The notes under the pieces were generated by a model. That model saw only the letters and a program-made list of their open reading frames with translations. It made no database searches and was not told where the DNA came from. From Flavobacteriales bacterium (GTDB lineage: Bacteria; Bacteroidota; Bacteroidia; Flavobacteriales_F; PHOS-HE28): 64,000 bases of DNA. Location of the stretch: contig JAHBUL010000003.1 of NCBI GenBank assembly GCA_019638085.1, positions 124,001-188,000 on the forward strand, in the 5' to 3' direction. The position numbers and the translations under genes were made by a program. Of this stretch, positions 40,493 to 49,271 are shown piece after piece (positions within the stretch are counted from its first letter, which is position 1; each line of letters begins with the position of its first letter).

Positions 40493-42160
40493 ATGTCCAG
40501 CCCGCTATTCCGCAAGAAATCCGTGGAGCGCATCATGCTCGATCATGCCGAGCGCGAGGCGGCAGGCCATCAGGGCATGAAACGCACCCTCACCGTGCGC
40601 GACCTCACCTTCATGGGTGTGGCGGCGGTGATCGGCGCGGGCATTTTCAGCACGGTGGGCGCGGCAGCCTACGAGGGCGGCCCAGGGGTGGTCTTCCTCT
40701 TCATCATCACGGCGGCGGTATGCGGCTTCACTGCACTTTGTTATGCGGAATTCGCGGGGCGCGTGCCGGTGAGTGGCAGTGCATACACATACAGCTATGT
40801 GGCTTTTGGCGAAGTGGTGGCGTGGATCATCGGCTGGGCGTTGATCCTCGAATATGCCATCGGCAACGTGGTGGTCGCCATCTCGTGGAGCAGCTATTTC
40901 ACCAACATTTTAGCGGCGTTCGGCATTCATCTGCCCACTTGGCTCACGGCGGATCCGCTCAGCGCCAAGGCCGCCTTTGACGAAGCGACCCTGATGGGCG
41001 CATCCACCGAGGGGCTGGCCTGGGCCACCGCACCGGTGATCGGCGGCTGGCATGTGATCATGAACATTCCGGCACTGTTGATCGTGGTGGCCGTGACCGC
41101 CTTGGTATACATCGGCATCCAGGAAAGCAAGAAGGCCGCCAACGGCATGGTGATCTTGAAGTTGGTGCTGCTTGGTGCCGTAGCACTGGTGGGCCTGTGG
41201 TACATCAAAGGGGCCAACTATGTGCCTTTCCTGCCGAATGGCATGGGTGGCGTGCTGCGCGGCGTCAGTGCGGTCTTCTTCGCCTACATCGGCTTCGATG
41301 CCATCAGCACCACGGCGGAGGAATGCAAGGACCCGCAACGCGACCTGCCGCGAAGCATGATGTATGCGCTGATCATCTGCACGGTGATCTACTGCATCAC
41401 GGCATTGGTGCTCACCGGCATGGTGCCCTACACGGAGTTCAAGGGCGTGATGGATCCGTTGGCGTACGTGTTCAACAAGGTGGACCTGCCTGCCTTCGGA
41501 TTTGCCATAAGTGTGGGTGCGGTGATCGCGGCCACCAGTGTGCTGCTGGTGTTCCAGCTGGGCCAACCGCGCATCTGGATGAGCATGAGCCGCGATGGCT
41601 TGTTGCCCCCGCGCTTCGGACACCTGCATCGGAAATTCGGCACGCCGGCCTTCGCCACCATCGTTACCGGTGTACTCGTGGGCATTCCGGCGCTCTTTGC
41701 CCCGAGCGACATCATCACCGACCTCACGTCCATCGGCACCTTGTTCGCCTTTACGCTCGTTTGCGGCGGGGTGCTTCTTCTGCCACGGGCGAACAGATTG
41801 GATAGCAAAGGCCGCAAGCGCTTCCAGATCCCCTACATCAACGGCCGCTACCTCCTGCCGCTGTTGGTACTGTCCTACTATTACCTGGACCATGAGCGCT
41901 TATGGATGGCCTTTACCAGCATGCATCTGGATCGGCAATCGGTGCTGATGGCGGGCTTCGCCATTTTCGCGCTGGGCACGGCGGTGCAGACGTTCCGCAG
42001 GCGCTATTCGCTGATTCCCTGCATCGGCATGCTCAGCTGCGCCTACTTAATGACAGAGATACCCGCAGCAAGCTGGGAGGTCTTCTTCGGCTGGATGGCC
42101 TTGGGCTTGTTGGTGTATTTCCTGTATAGCCGCAGGCATAGTAAGCTCAGAGCAGGCTAG
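40493..42160 (+). CDS. APC-family amino acid permease (CAT type)
   Basis: This 555-residue protein has about 14 transmembrane helices. It has the APC signature FMGVAAVIGAGIFSTVGAAAY in helix 1, SGSAYTYSYVAFGEVVAWIIGWALILEY in helix 3, and FFAYIGFDAISTTAEECKDPQRDLPRSM in helix 6 and the following loop, as in cationic amino acid transporters. It imports amino acids by exchange or proton symport; specificity cannot be assigned. The stop TAG shares its G with a GTTGTCN array. Confidence 0.93.
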   Translation: MSSPLFRKKSVERIMLDHAEREAAGHQGMKRTLTVRDLTFMGVAAVIGAGIFSTVGAAAYEGGPGVVFLFIITAAVCGFTALCYAEFAGRVPVSGSAYTYSYVAFGEVVAWIIGWALILEYAIGNVVVAISWSSYFTNILAAFGIHLPTWLTADPLSAKAAFDEATLMGASTEGLAWATAPVIGGWHVIMNIPALLIVVAVTALVYIGIQESKKAANGMVILKLVLLGAVALVGLWYIKGANYVPFLPNGMGGVLRGVSAVFFAYIGFDAISTTAEECKDPQRDLPRSMMYALIICTVIYCITALVLTGMVPYTEFKGVMDPLAYVFNKVDLPAFGFAISVGAVIAATSVLLVFQLGQPRIWMSMSRDGLLPPRFGHLHRKFGTPAFATIVTGVLVGIPALFAPSDIITDLTSIGTLFAFTLVCGGVLLLPRANRLDSKGRKRFQIPYINGRYLLPLLVLSYYYLDHERLWMAFTSMHLDRQSVLMAGFAIFALGTAVQTFRRRYSLIPCIGMLSCAYLMTEIPAASWEVFFGWMALGLLVYFLYSRRHSKLRAG

Positions 42161-42363
42161 TTGTCGTGTATCAGTTGTCCGTTGTCAGTTGTTAGTTGTC
42201 CGGCTGCCGATGTGGCTCTAAGCTGTCTTGCGATGTGGCTCGTTCGGTTCTCTTGACTGCCTCCACGCTGGTTTTCGAAGCGGAAATTGTTGGAAGTGAA
42301 GCATTCAATCTGCGCGCTGAACTACCCAAGAGTCCTGCCAACGGACAACTGACAATGGACAAC
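42160..42363. repeat. 204-bp element bounded by inverted GTTGTCN heptamer arrays
   Basis: Left array 42160-42201 has six units (one degenerate), starting inside the stop codon of the permease gene. Right array 42336-42363 has four inverted units (TGCCAAC, GGACAAC, TGACAAT, GGACAAC). The core of about 135 bp contains two copies of GATGTGGCTC and no gene. The architecture is the same as at 15047-15216. Confidence 0.8.
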
Positions 42364-42386
42364 TAAGGGGAACTCGGAACTATCAA

Positions 42387-42394
42387 CCACCTTT
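42387..42394 (+). promoter_or_regulatory. -7 box CACCTTTG
   Basis: The box lies 9 nt before the ATG at 42404. Confidence 0.4.
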
Positions 42395-42403
42395 GCGCCG
42401 CCA

Positions 42404-44440
42404 ATGGCTTTTCTCCATCCCTCCTTCCTCTGGGCGCTCGCTGCGCTGGCCATCCCGGTGATCATTCACCTCTTCCAGTTGCGGCGGTTCAAGCGGATCG
42501 ACTTCCCCAATGTGCGCTTTCTGCAAGAAGTGACGCAGCAGACCCGCTCGCGCAAGAAGGTGCGGCATTGGCTGGTGCTCCTCGCGCGGTTGCTGGCGCT
42601 GGCGTGCTTGGTGATGGCCTTCGCGCAGCCCTATTTGAAGACCGATGACGGAGCCGTGAAGGCGGGAGAACGCGCCGTAAGCCTCTACCTCGATGATAGC
42701 TGGAGCATGGACGGCCAGAACAGCGGTGGCCGACTTTTGGACCAGGCCCGCACCGATGCACAGGACGCCGTGATGGGCCACAACCCCACGGACCGCTTCC
42801 AAGTGCTCACCAACCTCTTCGAGGGTCGCCAACAGTTGCTGATGGGGCGCGATGAAGCCTTGGCCGCTGCCGGACAGGTGGAGGTGGGGCCTTACGCCCG
42901 GCCGATCTCACAGGTGATGGAACGCCAACGCGAGGCCTTGGCTCGAAGCGATGCTCCGGCGAAGCGGGCTTTCCTCTTCACTGATCTTCAGCGCGTGACC
43001 ACCGACGTGGAGGAATGGACCAACGACAGCACGGTGCATACCGTGATCGTACCGCTGGAGGCTGCCAATGCGGACAACCTCGCCATCGATTCGGTCTGGT
43101 TCGGCAACCCGGTGCGCCGCCTGGGGCAAGTGGAAGATCTGCACGTCCGCGTGCGGAACTATGGGAAGCAGGAGCTGCGCAACGTGCCGCTGAAGCTCAC
43201 GATAGACGGACGCCAGCGCGCGATGGCCACCTTCGGGATCGGTGCCAATACCCTGGTGGATACTGTGCTGAATTTCACTAATGATGCTACCGGCTACCAT
43301 CGGGGCGAGGTCTCCATCGATGACCGACCGATCACCTTTGACAACAACTTCCACATCGCCTACCGAACGGCGGAAAAGCTGCACGTGCTACTGGTGAGCG
43401 GGGGGCAGGCCATCAGCGACAAGGACATCACGGCGGTGTTCGCCGGGGACAGTGTACATGCCTTCACCAGCCAGCCGTACCGCCAGATCGATCTCGCTGA
43501 GTTGGCCAAGCAGGACCTCGTGGTGCTGAATGCCCTGCCGGATATTCCCAGTGGCTTGGCCAATGAGCTGAAGGAGTTCGTTGAAGGCGGAGGGAGCGTT
43601 GCGATATTCCCTGCGACCAATGCCGAAGCAGCCTCGTACCGCGCGGCTCTGACCCAGTTCGGAGCAGGATTCGGTGCACGCGATACCACCGGCATCAAGG
43701 TGGAACGGATCGATCTGCGTTCGCCCTTCTTCCGGGACGTATTCAGTAGCATGCCCGCCAACGTCGATCTGCCGATGGTGCGGACGCGCTATGCGATCAC
43801 CCCGGCACCGGCGGCCGATGTGCTGCTGCGCCTGCAGAGCGGTGCGGCATTCCTCAGCTCCACGCCGCAGGGCAAGGGCCGCGTGTACTTGAGCGCCGCC
43901 CCGCTGGATGCTTCGGGTGGCACCTTCAGCCGCCACGCCTTGTTCGTCACTTCCATGTTGCGCATGGCCGAACTGGCGCGCCCCATGGGTCCGCTCTACC
44001 ACATCATCGGCGATGAGGGCGCCATTCCCTTGGAAGGTGCCGATCTGCAAGGCGAGGCTCCTCCTCATTTGAAGGGACCCGAAGGGATCGACATCATCCC
44101 GGAAGTGCGGCGCACCGTGGGTGGCGTATCGCTGGTGCTGCATGATGAGGACCTGAAGCCCGGGCCCTATGCCGTAACGGTGGAGGACGATACGATCGCC
44201 ATCCTTGCATTGGATCTTTCCCGCAAGGAGGGCGACCTCAGTGCCTACACTGCGGATGAACTGCAGGAGATATTGGTACAGCGCGAACTCACTACTATTT
44301 CCGTGCTGGAGAAATCCGGCAACGAACTTGCCGCCAGCCTGAAGGACCTCGGCCAAGGCCCGAAGCTTTGGAAATGGTTCATCCTGGCCGCCCTGATCTT
44401 TTTGATCCTGGAGATCCTCTTGATCCGCACTATCCGATGA
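42404..44440 (+). CDS. BatA-domain (N-terminal) membrane protein
   Basis: This 678-residue protein opens with the BatA signature MAFLHPSFLWALAALAIPVIIHLF, then LRRFKRIDFPNVRFL and a second transmembrane segment. A von Willebrand-like domain follows with DDSWSM (a MIDAS-like DxSxS variant), then beta-rich repeats, a glutamine-amidotransferase-like segment around DLVVLNALPDIPSGLANELKEFVEGGGSV, and a C-terminal transmembrane helix. Such proteins are common in Bacteroidota and linked to envelope stress tolerance, without a defined biochemical role. The stop overlaps the dihydroorotase start (ATGA). Confidence 0.88.
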   Translation: MAFLHPSFLWALAALAIPVIIHLFQLRRFKRIDFPNVRFLQEVTQQTRSRKKVRHWLVLLARLLALACLVMAFAQPYLKTDDGAVKAGERAVSLYLDDSWSMDGQNSGGRLLDQARTDAQDAVMGHNPTDRFQVLTNLFEGRQQLLMGRDEALAAAGQVEVGPYARPISQVMERQREALARSDAPAKRAFLFTDLQRVTTDVEEWTNDSTVHTVIVPLEAANADNLAIDSVWFGNPVRRLGQVEDLHVRVRNYGKQELRNVPLKLTIDGRQRAMATFGIGANTLVDTVLNFTNDATGYHRGEVSIDDRPITFDNNFHIAYRTAEKLHVLLVSGGQAISDKDITAVFAGDSVHAFTSQPYRQIDLAELAKQDLVVLNALPDIPSGLANELKEFVEGGGSVAIFPATNAEAASYRAALTQFGAGFGARDTTGIKVERIDLRSPFFRDVFSSMPANVDLPMVRTRYAITPAPAADVLLRLQSGAAFLSSTPQGKGRVYLSAAPLDASGGTFSRHALFVTSMLRMAELARPMGPLYHIIGDEGAIPLEGADLQGEAPPHLKGPEGIDIIPEVRRTVGGVSLVLHDEDLKPGPYAVTVEDDTIAILALDLSRKEGDLSAYTADELQEILVQRELTTISVLEKSGNELAASLKDLGQGPKLWKWFILAALIFLILEILLIRTIR

Positions 44441-45708
44441 AAGACCTGTTGCTTCGCCAAGTGAAAGTGCTGGACCCCGGCGGTCCGCTGCACAATACGG
44501 TTACCGACCTGCAGATGGAGAACGGCCGATTGGTGAAGGCCGGAGCGAAATTGCCCAAGGGAAAAGGGGAGGAGATCGCCATGGAAGGGCTGCACGCTTC
44601 CCCCGGTTGGGTGGACCTGCGTGCGCACTTCCGCGATCCCGGCGAGGAATACAAGGAAGGCCTGTTGAACGGGTTGGACACCGCTGCGGCCGGAGGATTT
44701 ACAGCGGTGGCCGTGCTGCCGAGCACCAACCCGCCAGTGGACCAGCGGGCCGCGGTGGAATACCTGCTGCGCAAGGGCCAAGGGCATGCGGTACGGGTGT
44801 TGCCGCTTGGCGCTATCACCAAAGGATTGAAGGGAGAGCAGCTCGCCGAGCATTTCGATATGAGCGATGCGGGTGCCGTGGCCTTCACCGATGATCTTGC
44901 GCCCTCGCGGAACGCACGTGTGATGCTGCTGGCATTGCAGTACGTCATGAATTTCGATGGACGCGTGATGGCCCATGCACAGGATGTGGACCTCGCAGCG
45001 CTGGGACAGATGCACGAAGGAGTGATGAGCACCCGGCTGGGTATGCGCGGTATTCCGCCCATGGCCGAAGCAGTGCGGCTGGCCCGCGACCTGGAACTGC
45101 TGGCCTACACCGGTTCGCGCTTGCACGTGGACCTGGTGAGCACGGCGGAAGGCGTGGAGCTGATCCGACAGGCCAAGGCCAAGAAGCTGCGGGTAACAGC
45201 CAGCGTAGCCGCGCACCACCTGATGCTGGACGACGGCAGCCTGCGCGGCTTCGACACCAACTACAAGGTGATGCCGCCCTTGCGAAGCCTCGAGCACATG
45301 GAGGCGCTGCGCGAGGGTGTGAAGGACGGCACCATCGATAGCATCGTCAGCGATCACCGGCCGGAGGATACCGAGCACAAGAAGGTGGAATTTGCGCAAG
45401 CGGCGTTCGGCATCATCGGGCTGGAGACGGCGTATGCCGTGGCCAACACCGCTTTGAAGAGCCGGATGTCCGCACGCAAGATCGTGGAGCGCTTTTGCCA
45501 AGGCCCCCGTGCTGCCTTGGGCCTTTCCGTGCCGCACCTCGTGGAAGGCGAGATGGCCGAGATCACCCTCTTCGCACCGGAACACCAATGGATGTTCGCC
45601 GAGAAGGACGTTTTGAGCCGCTCGCGGAACACACCCTTCGTCGGGCATCGTTTTACCGGGAAGGTGATGGGGATCGTGAGTAATGGGCAGGTGAGGATGA
45701 TGAGCTGA
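44437..45708 (+). CDS. Dihydroorotase-like protein, Bacteroidota type
   Basis: This 423-residue cyclic amidohydrolase is annotated as dihydroorotase in relatives (third step of pyrimidine synthesis). It has GWVDLRAHFRDPGEEYKEGL, so the first His of the usual HxH metal pair is Arg. Other landmarks are TAAAGGFTAVAVLPSTNPP, MAHAQD, TASVAAHHLMLDD and SDHRPEDTEHKKVEF, where canonical enzymes have DHAPH. From memory this variant occurs across a Bacteroidota subfamily, so it is a family trait, but its activity as a true dihydroorotase is open. It is coupled to the BatA-domain gene by ATGA. Confidence 0.8.
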   Translation: MKDLLLRQVKVLDPGGPLHNTVTDLQMENGRLVKAGAKLPKGKGEEIAMEGLHASPGWVDLRAHFRDPGEEYKEGLLNGLDTAAAGGFTAVAVLPSTNPPVDQRAAVEYLLRKGQGHAVRVLPLGAITKGLKGEQLAEHFDMSDAGAVAFTDDLAPSRNARVMLLALQYVMNFDGRVMAHAQDVDLAALGQMHEGVMSTRLGMRGIPPMAEAVRLARDLELLAYTGSRLHVDLVSTAEGVELIRQAKAKKLRVTASVAAHHLMLDDGSLRGFDTNYKVMPPLRSLEHMEALREGVKDGTIDSIVSDHRPEDTEHKKVEFAQAAFGIIGLETAYAVANTALKSRMSARKIVERFCQGPRAALGLSVPHLVEGEMAEITLFAPEHQWMFAEKDVLSRSRNTPFVGHRFTGKVMGIVSNGQVRMMS

Positions 45709-45730
45709 TCAATCCCATTGACTCCGGGCC

Positions 45731-45738
45731 TAATTTCG
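45731..45738 (+). promoter_or_regulatory. -7 box TAATTTCG for the heme A synthase gene
   Basis: The box lies 6 nt before the ATG at 45745. Confidence 0.45.
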
Positions 45739-45744
45739 CGCCCC

Positions 45745-46833
45745 ATGTCCAATGCAAGTGCGCATCCGCTCCGGCCAGTGGTGATCTGGCTGCTCACCGG
45801 TTGTTTTCTCATTGCCTGCATGGTGGCCATCGGTGGTATCACCCGGCTCACCGGCAGCGGCCTCAGCATCACCGAATGGAAACCGATCATTGGGGCGCTG
45901 CCACCCATGAACGAGGCCGAATGGCATGAGGCTTTCGATAAGTACAAGCAGATCCCGGAATACAACTTGATCAACCAGCATATGGAGCTGGATGATTTCA
46001 AGGAGATCTTCTTCTGGGAATTCCTGCACCGGAATTGGGGCCGCTTGATGGGCATCGTCTTCATCGTGCCCTTCGTGTGGTTCTGGCGGAAAGGACTGTT
46101 GAAAGGCTGGCTGATGCGCCGTGGCTGGAGCATTCTGATCGGCGGTGGGCTGGTGGGAGCGCTGGGCTGGTTCATGGTGGTAAGCGGCTTGGAGGATAAC
46201 CCCGACGTGAGCCAATACCGGTTGGCCATCCACCTCTGCGCGGCCTTCATCGTTTTCTGCCTTGTGCTTTGGACCATCTTCGACATCCAATGGGGGCGAA
46301 GGAGCTTTTTGGGCGATGGCACATCGGCGGCCAAGTGGTCGCGGTGGCTGTTGGTGATCGTACTGTTCCAGATCATCTATGGAGCGTTCACCGCAGGTCT
46401 CGATGCCGGGCGCATCTACAACACCTGGCCGCTGATGAACGGTGAGTTCATGCCGACCAACGTCACTGCGTTCGGCAGCCTTTGGAAGGACTTCACCGAC
46501 CACCGCGACGGCGTGCAGTTCATCCACCGCAACTTCGCATGGGTGGTGGCCATTGCCGTGATCTGGTTCGGCTATGCCAACCGCAGGAACAAGGCGCTGA
46601 AGGGCGGGGATCGCCTGCTCTTTTTCGCAGTGGTGATCCAGTTCGCGCTCGGCGTGCTCACGCTGATCACCCAGGTGTGGTTGCCCTTGGGCGTGCTGCA
46701 CCAGTTGGGTGCACTGCTGCTGCTATCGGTGCTACTGCACGTGCTGCACCACACCGGCCGGATCATTCCAGCGAAGGCTGTGCGCGAAGCTGCGGATGTC
46801 CGTGCGGATGCGCTCGGTCACCGGGGCCAGTGA
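45745..46833 (+). CDS. ctaA: Heme A synthase (COX15/CtaA)
   Basis: The enzyme oxidises the C8 methyl of heme O to make heme A for cytochrome oxidase, in the inner membrane. The 362-residue protein has eight transmembrane helices in two pseudo-repeats, with conserved motifs GGITRLTGSGLSITEWKPI, FWEFLHRNWGRLMG (heme-ligand His), YGAFTAGLDAGRIYNTWPLM and QFIHRNFAWVVA. This is the alpha-proteobacterial/mitochondrial COX15 layout. Its 3' end overlaps gldD on the other strand by 102 bp. Confidence 0.95.
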   Translation: MSNASAHPLRPVVIWLLTGCFLIACMVAIGGITRLTGSGLSITEWKPIIGALPPMNEAEWHEAFDKYKQIPEYNLINQHMELDDFKEIFFWEFLHRNWGRLMGIVFIVPFVWFWRKGLLKGWLMRRGWSILIGGGLVGALGWFMVVSGLEDNPDVSQYRLAIHLCAAFIVFCLVLWTIFDIQWGRRSFLGDGTSAAKWSRWLLVIVLFQIIYGAFTAGLDAGRIYNTWPLMNGEFMPTNVTAFGSLWKDFTDHRDGVQFIHRNFAWVVAIAVIWFGYANRRNKALKGGDRLLFFAVVIQFALGVLTLITQVWLPLGVLHQLGALLLLSVLLHVLHHTGRIIPAKAVREAADVRADALGHRGQ

Positions 46834-47400
46834 GTCCGCATTCGGGCGCACATCGAAGTAGAGTGCGCCGTAAAGGAAATTCGATACGCTATCGGTGAGG
46901 TAGAACACCATGGGGCTGGCCACATTGCCATCCACGGCGAAAATGGTACCGAACACACGGGCGCTATCACGTAACACTTCCTCTACCTTGATGCGCGTGG
47001 CCAATACTTGGTGCTTCTGCTTGAATTCGTGCGCATCCCGCACCAGCTCCGGCAGGTCGCCCTCCACCCGGCGCCATGTCATGTGTACCGCGGCTCGCTG
47101 ATCCGGAAAAAGCATGTTGGTCCAGCACGTGCGTCCATCATCCGGGCCGATCCCCTTGCCTTCCACCAAGCGGGCGTACACCGGCACTTCCGCCGTGAAC
47201 GGGCAATGGCTGGGAACAGTGTGCGTGCTGTCCGGCGGAAGGTCGATCCGGAAATAGCCACGAGGCTTGGGGACGGGATCCTCCGTACAGCTGGTAGTAA
47301 GCGTCATAAGCAGCACCAAACCAAGACAAGCAGTCAGCCCCAGTCTCCTCCTGACAACTGACAACTGGGAACGGACTACTAACCCCCTAAGCCACCTCAT
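46732..47400 (-). CDS. gldD: Gliding motility lipoprotein GldD
   Basis: This 222-residue lipoprotein has a signal ending LTTSCTED and the GldD core PKPRGYFRIDLPP, VPVYARLVEGK, WTNMLFPDQRAAVHMTWRRVEGDL and SNFLYGALYFDVRPNADSLAPV. GldD is needed for gliding and type IX secretion in Flavobacterium. ATG 47400 overlaps the gldE stop. Heptamer repeats encode part of the region before the signal (47352-47379). About 11 residues after HSLRW extend past the usual end into antisense overlap with the COX15 gene. Confidence 0.93.
   Translation of the reverse strand: MRWLRGLVVRSQLSVVRRRLGLTACLGLVLLMTLTTSCTEDPVPKPRGYFRIDLPPDSTHTVPSHCPFTAEVPVYARLVEGKGIGPDDGRTCWTNMLFPDQRAAVHMTWRRVEGDLPELVRDAHEFKQKHQVLATRIKVEEVLRDSARVFGTIFAVDGNVASPMVFYLTDSVSNFLYGALYFDVRPNADSLAPVTERIRTDIRSFAHSLRWNDPAGVVQHVQ
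47352..47379. repeat. GTTGTCN-type heptamers inside the 5' end of gldD
   Basis: TGACAAC, TGACAAC, TGGGAAC and GGACTAC follow each other in 7-bp register. In gldD they encode VVRSQLSVV between the ATG and the hydrophobic signal core, so the repeat has lengthened or replaced the start of the protein. Confidence 0.6.
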
Positions 47401-48673
47401 CCCGCATATGCACCTTCACCCGGCGCACCCGTTTGTTATCCGCGCTCTCCACGGTGAAGTTGAAGTTGTGCAGGCTCACGCGTTCACCTTTCTGGGGAAT
47501 GCGGCCGGTGAGTTCCAGTACGAATCCACCCAAGGTCTCACTCTCACCCTTGTGCTCCTCGAACAACTTGCCATCGATCCCGAGGATGCGGTACATGTCA
47601 GTGAGCGGGGCACGGCCCTCGAACACGTAGGTGCGGTCGTCCAGTTTGCTGTAGATCAGGTCCACGTCATCGTATTCGTCCGTGATATCACCCACGATCT
47701 CCTCGATCACATCCTCCAAGGTGATGATCCCGCTGGTGCCACCGTATTCGTCCACAACAATGGCCAGGTGAACGTGTTTCTTCTGGAATTCCTTGAGCAG
47801 CTCGTCCAACTTCTTGTTCTCCGGCACGAAGTACGCGGGCCGCAACAGGCTGTTCCAGTCAAAGTCCTGCACTTCGATGTGCGGTAGCACATCCTTGATG
47901 TAGAGCACGCCAACCACGCGGTCAGCGGTTTCCTCATAGACCGGTACCCGGGAAAATCCGCTGTTGATGATGGCATCCAAGAGTTCCTTGAAGCTGATGT
48001 CCTTGTTGAAGGCGGTCATCTCGGTACGGGCGCGCATCACCTGCCGCGCTTCGATGTTGCCGAACTTCACGATGCCGCTGAGGATGCGTTGCTCTTCCGC
48101 CGTGGTACTGGCATCGTTGGTCAGTTCCAAGGCATGTCCCAAGGATTCAGCATCCACGTTCTTCGCCCTTTTCTTGTAGCGCTTCTCAATGAAGGAGGTG
48201 GAGCCCAGCAGCGGCTTGGTCACCGGGGTCCAGAAGATCCGCAGGCCCAGGAGCGGTGTGCTGAAGAACTGCGCCACCCTGATGGGATGGCTGGTGGCGT
48301 ACACCTTGGGCAAGACCTCGCCGAACAGCAGGATGATGGTCGTAACGGCGATCACCTGGATCAGGAACATCAACTTCTCGCTCATCAACGACGTGTCGAT
48401 CAGGTTGGCCACCAGAATGGTGGAGAGCACGGTGATGCCCACGTTCGCAAAATTGTTGGTGACCAGGATGGTGGCCAGCAGCTTGCGTGGCTTGGAAAGC
48501 AGCTCCAGTACATTGGCACCGCTCGTGCCACCGCGCTCCTTCAGGTCGCGCATATGGGTGGCGTTCAGGGAGAACATCGCCACTTCACTCGCAGATGTAA
48601 TGGCCGATAAGGCAAGCAAGAGCACAATACCGATCCATGCGGAAAGGGTCAACGGATCAAAATTCCCCATCAC
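47387..48673 (-). CDS. gldE: Gliding motility-associated protein GldE (DUF21-CBS-CorC)
   Basis: This 428-residue membrane protein has a DUF21 transmembrane domain (SAITSASEVAMFSLNATHM ... GEVLPKVYATSHPIRVA), two CBS domains and a CorC_HlyC domain (DRTYVFEGRAPLTDMYRILG). The context ssb-gldE-gldD identifies it as GldE rather than a generic CorC protein; the paralogue at 27453 lacks that context. In Flavobacterium extra GldE partly compensates for GldD defects. It ends 14 nt inside gldD. Confidence 0.92.
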   Translation of the reverse strand: MMGNFDPLTLSAWIGIVLLLALSAITSASEVAMFSLNATHMRDLKERGGTSGANVLELLSKPRKLLATILVTNNFANVGITVLSTILVANLIDTSLMSEKLMFLIQVIAVTTIILLFGEVLPKVYATSHPIRVAQFFSTPLLGLRIFWTPVTKPLLGSTSFIEKRYKKRAKNVDAESLGHALELTNDASTTAEEQRILSGIVKFGNIEARQVMRARTEMTAFNKDISFKELLDAIINSGFSRVPVYEETADRVVGVLYIKDVLPHIEVQDFDWNSLLRPAYFVPENKKLDELLKEFQKKHVHLAIVVDEYGGTSGIITLEDVIEEIVGDITDEYDDVDLIYSKLDDRTYVFEGRAPLTDMYRILGIDGKLFEEHKGESETLGGFVLELTGRIPQKGERVSLHNFNFTVESADNKRVRRVKVHMRDEVA

Positions 48674-48744
48674 AGCAGGGATCGTTCAGGGTACGCCGCA
48701 GGGGTCTCCTGCGGCCGGGAAGGTCGGCTGCGTCGCTTCAAAGC

Positions 48745-49188
48745 TCAGAAGGGAAGGTCGTCATCACCGCCCGGATCGGCTGATTGTGTAGCGGGTTGAG
48801 CAGGTTGGGCAGCCTCCGCTTGACGCGGTGCGCTTCCTTGCGCAGGACCGTCACTGGTGGGGCGATCCAACATGGTGAGGTTGTCCGCCATGATCTCGGT
48901 GGTGTACCGCTCGATGCCGTCCTTCTCCCACTTACGGGTGCGCAGTTTGCCTTCCACGTACACCTTACTGCCCTTCTTTACGTATTTCTCCACTACTTCC
49001 GCCAAGCCGCGCCACACCACCACACGGTGCCACTCGGTCACTTCGCGTTTTTCGCCGGTCTGGCGATCCTTGTAGGATTCACTGGTTGCCAGGTTGAAGT
49101 TGGCCACGGTTACATCGTTCTGCAGATGCCGTACTTCGGGATCGGCGCCGAGGTTGCCGATCAGGATCACTTTATTCACGCCGCTCAT
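48745..49188 (-). CDS. ssb: Single-stranded DNA-binding protein
   Basis: This 147-residue protein starts at ATG 49188 ([20 protein letters not shown]). It has the OB-fold motifs [48 protein letters not shown] and [13 protein letters not shown], a Gln/Pro/Ala-rich linker, and the acidic tip GGDDDLPF that recruits replication and repair partners. It lies between mutY and gldE, as in other flavobacteria. A TATCTTCG box lies 20 nt upstream. Confidence 0.97.
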   Translation of the reverse strand: MSGVNKVILIGNLGADPEVRHLQNDVTVANFNLATSESYKDRQTGEKREVTEWHRVVVWRGLAEVVEKYVKKGSKVYVEGKLRTRKWEKDGIERYTTEIMADNLTMLDRPTSDGPAQGSAPRQAEAAQPAQPATQSADPGGDDDLPF

Positions 49189-49208
49189 GGGGATGGGTAT
49201 TGAGCGAG

Positions 49209-49216
49209 CGAAGATA
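49209..49216 (-). promoter_or_regulatory. -7 box TATCTTCG for ssb
   Basis: The box is identical to the one before the HU gene (50361-50368) and lies 20 nt from the ssb ATG. Confidence 0.45.
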
Positions 49217-49271
49217 ACAGTACGATCGTTCTTCCCGGCCAAGAAGGTGTCAGCCCCGTGCTGTGGAGCCC

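Noticed and set aside
46732-46833. gldD end as an artefact of a missing stop
   Set aside because: The frame is clean to TAG 46734-46732 and no frameshift is visible, so the overlap is kept as real and listed as a finding.
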